From: Gemmatimonadota bacterium
Lineage (GTDB): Bacteria > Gemmatimonadota > Gemmatimonadetes > Gemmatimonadales > GWC2-71-9
DNA: 5,391 nt
NCBI GenBank assembly: GCA_024640185.1
Contig: JAHEFN010000181.1
Coordinates: forward strand, 1-5,391
Direction: 5' to 3'
Below the pieces are notes generated by a model. That model saw only the letters and a program-made list of their open reading frames with translations. It did no database searches and was not told where the DNA came from. A program made the translations under genes and the position numbers. The first letter of the stretch is position 1; every line of letters starts with the position of its first letter. Shown here one piece after another: positions 4,020-5,391 of this stretch.

Positions 4020-5391
4020 ATGAACCCACCGATTCGCGCCCCCAGGGGCACAATGCGCACCGCCAAGGGCTGGATCCAGGAAGCCGCCAAGCGGATGCTG
4101 ATGAACAACCTCGATCCCGAGGTGGCCGAGCTCCCCGACCAGCTGATCGTCTACGGCGGGCGCGGCAAGGCGGCCCGCACCTGGGAGGCGTTCCACGACA
4201 TCGTCGCCACCCTCGACCGACTCGAGAACGACGAGACGCTGTTGGTGCAGAGCGGCAAGCCGGTGGCGGTGCTCCGCACCCACGCGCTGGCGCCCCGGGT
4301 GCTGATCGCCAACTCCAACCTCGTGCCCAAGTGGGCCACTTGGGAGGAGTTCGATCGGCTCGATGCGGCAGGGCTGATGATGTACGGCCAGATGACAGCC
4401 GGGTCGTGGATCTACATCGGCACCCAGGGGATCCTCCAGGGCACCTACGAGACCTTTGCGAGCGCGGCACAGAAGCACTTCGGTGGCACGCTCGCCGGTA
4501 CCATCACGGTCACTGCAGGACTCGGTGGGATGGGTGGAGCACAGCCGCTGGCCGTGACGATGGCGGGTGGGGTCGCCATCTGCATCGAGATCGACCAGCA
4601 CCGCATCGAGCGTCGCCTCGAGACCCGCTACCTCGACGAGGTGGCCGACTCGCTCGACGACGCCATCGCGCGCGCCGAACGCGCCAAGGCCGACAAGCGG
4701 GCACTCTCGATTGGCCTGCTGGGCAACGTCGCTGAAATCGTTCCCGAGATGGTGGCGCGCGGCTTCACCCCGGAACTGGTCACCGACCAGACCTCGGCCC
4801 ACGACCCGATGTGGGGCTACATCCCGATCACCGGACCGGAGGAGGACATCGACGCCTTCCGGGAGACCAAGCCCGACGCCTACCTGCGGCGGGTGCGCGA
4901 GGGGATGGTCGCCCACGTGCGCGCCATCCTCACCATGCAGGAACGCGGCGCGGTCGCCTTCGACTACGGCAACAATCTCCGCGCCCAGGCCGAACTCGGT
5001 GGCCTCGAGGGTGCCTTCGGCTATCCCGGCTTCGTGCCGGCATTCATTCGCGACTCGTTCTGCGAGGGACGCGGTCCGTTCCGCTGGGTGGCTCTCTCGG
5101 GCGACCCGGCCGACATCGCCGCCACCGACAAGGCACTGCTCGAGATGTTCCCCGACGACCACCGCCTGCAGCAGTGGCTCGGTTGGGCCGGCGAGAAGAT
5201 CGCCTTCCAGGGGCTGCCGTCGCGGATCTGCTGGCTCGGCTACCGCGAGCGCGACCGGGCCGGTTTGCTCTTCAACCAGATGGTGCGCGACGGCCGGGTG
5301 AGCGCCCCGATCGTCATTGGCCGCGACCATCTCGACGCCGGCAGCGTGGCCTCGCCGTATCGCGAGACCGAGGCGATGAAGGACGGCTCCG
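4020..5391 (+). CDS. hutU: Urocanate hydratase (urocanase), 3' end beyond the window
   Basis: The frame is open from the ATG at 4020 to the right edge: 457 codons plus one base of an expected 550 or so. Urocanase hydrates urocanate to 4-imidazolone-5-propionate using tightly bound NAD+ as an electrophile, and is cytoplasmic. The family start IRAPRG (residues 5-10) fixes the ATG; Met12 would cut into it. Landmarks in order are MLMNNLDP (26-33), YGQMTAGSWIYIG (122-134), the NAD-binding glycine run GLGGMGGAQP (167-176), DQTSAHDP (256-263), DYGNN (315-319), CEGRGPFRWVALSGDP from Cys348, the family signature FQGLPSRICW with active-site Cys404 (Cys410 in Pseudomonas putida), and GRDHLD (434-439). 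The missing part should carry the C-terminal HHGGGVGMG region. It follows ftcD by 6 bp, so the two are almost certainly co-transcribed. All key residues in the visible part are present. Confidence 0.97.
   Translation, partial: MNPPIRAPRGTMRTAKGWIQEAAKRMLMNNLDPEVAELPDQLIVYGGRGKAARTWEAFHDIVATLDRLENDETLLVQSGKPVAVLRTHALAPRVLIANSNLVPKWATWEEFDRLDAAGLMMYGQMTAGSWIYIGTQGILQGTYETFASAAQKHFGGTLAGTITVTAGLGGMGGAQPLAVTMAGGVAICIEIDQHRIERRLETRYLDEVADSLDDAIARAERAKADKRALSIGLLGNVAEIVPEMVARGFTPELVTDQTSAHDPMWGYIPITGPEEDIDAFRETKPDAYLRRVREGMVAHVRAILTMQERGAVAFDYGNNLRAQAELGGLEGAFGYPGFVPAFIRDSFCEGRGPFRWVALSGDPADIAATDKALLEMFPDDHRLQQWLGWAGEKIAFQGLPSRICWLGYRERDRAGLLFNQMVRDGRVSAPIVIGRDHLDAGSVASPYRETEAMKDGS

Noticed and set aside
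3641..4735. A 364-codon plus-strand frame spanning the ftcD-hutU junction
   Set aside because: Out of frame with both enzymes; its product is a low-complexity Arg/Gly-rich string, which is what a shifted reading of GC-rich codons gives.
4567..5301. A 244-codon plus-strand frame inside hutU
   Set aside because: Out-of-frame shadow; the Ser/Arg/Pro/Thr-rich product has no domain, while the hutU frame carries every urocanase motif.
2340..5330. A 996-codon open frame on the minus strand opposite ftcD and hutU
   Set aside because: It lies exactly antisense to two well-identified enzymes with all their motifs. The translation is a His/Gly/Asp/Leu/Val-rich string without domains, as expected for the complement of GC-rich codons. 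It also crosses the ftcD-hutU junction without any sign of gene structure.

Overview
The window is GC-rich bacterial chromosomal DNA with tightly packed genes and no mobile element, CRISPR array, tRNA or rRNA that I can recognise. The lineage cannot be fixed from sequence alone. The high GC content, the exported serine hydrolase whose signal peptide ends in APLPA-Q, and a fused formiminotransferase-cyclodeaminase beside urocanase would all suit a Gemmatimonadota-like soil or freshwater bacterium. That is an impression (about 0.4 confidence), not a measurement.

Layout from left to right. Positions 2-379 (+) hold the 3' end of an unrecognised gene that enters from the left. Positions 380-560 are a 181-bp spacer between convergent genes, carrying a large nested inverted repeat (416-487). 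Positions 561-998 (-) encode a 145-residue protein made of two CBS domains. Positions 999-1131 are a divergent promoter region. Positions 1132-2289 (+) encode an exported serine hydrolase of the beta-lactamase/esterase/NylB type with an intact S-x-x-K motif. Positions 2290-2369 are an 80-bp spacer with a nearly perfect 18-bp-arm inverted repeat just before the next gene. Positions 2370-4013 (+) encode bifunctional FtcD. From 4020 to the right edge (+) lies hutU (urocanase), cut off after about 457 of roughly 550 residues.

ftcD and hutU form a histidine-utilisation pair separated by 6 bp. HutU hydrates urocanate to imidazolonepropionate. An imidazolonepropionase (HutI, not in the window) would convert this to formiminoglutamate. 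FtcD then transfers the formimino group to tetrahydrofolate and deaminates the product to 5,10-methenyl-tetrahydrofolate, releasing glutamate and ammonia. The pathway therefore recovers a one-carbon unit as well as nitrogen. HutH and HutI are expected outside the window, most simply downstream.

The CBS protein and the serine hydrolase have no evident link to histidine breakdown. The part most worth a second look is the ftcD leader (2304-2379). It combines a long dyad, a -10-like hexamer in the dyad's loop, a strong Shine-Dalgarno sequence too far upstream to serve ftcD, and a 16-codon open frame with adjacent His codons that overlaps the ftcD start. I found no convincing evidence of a wholly new system.
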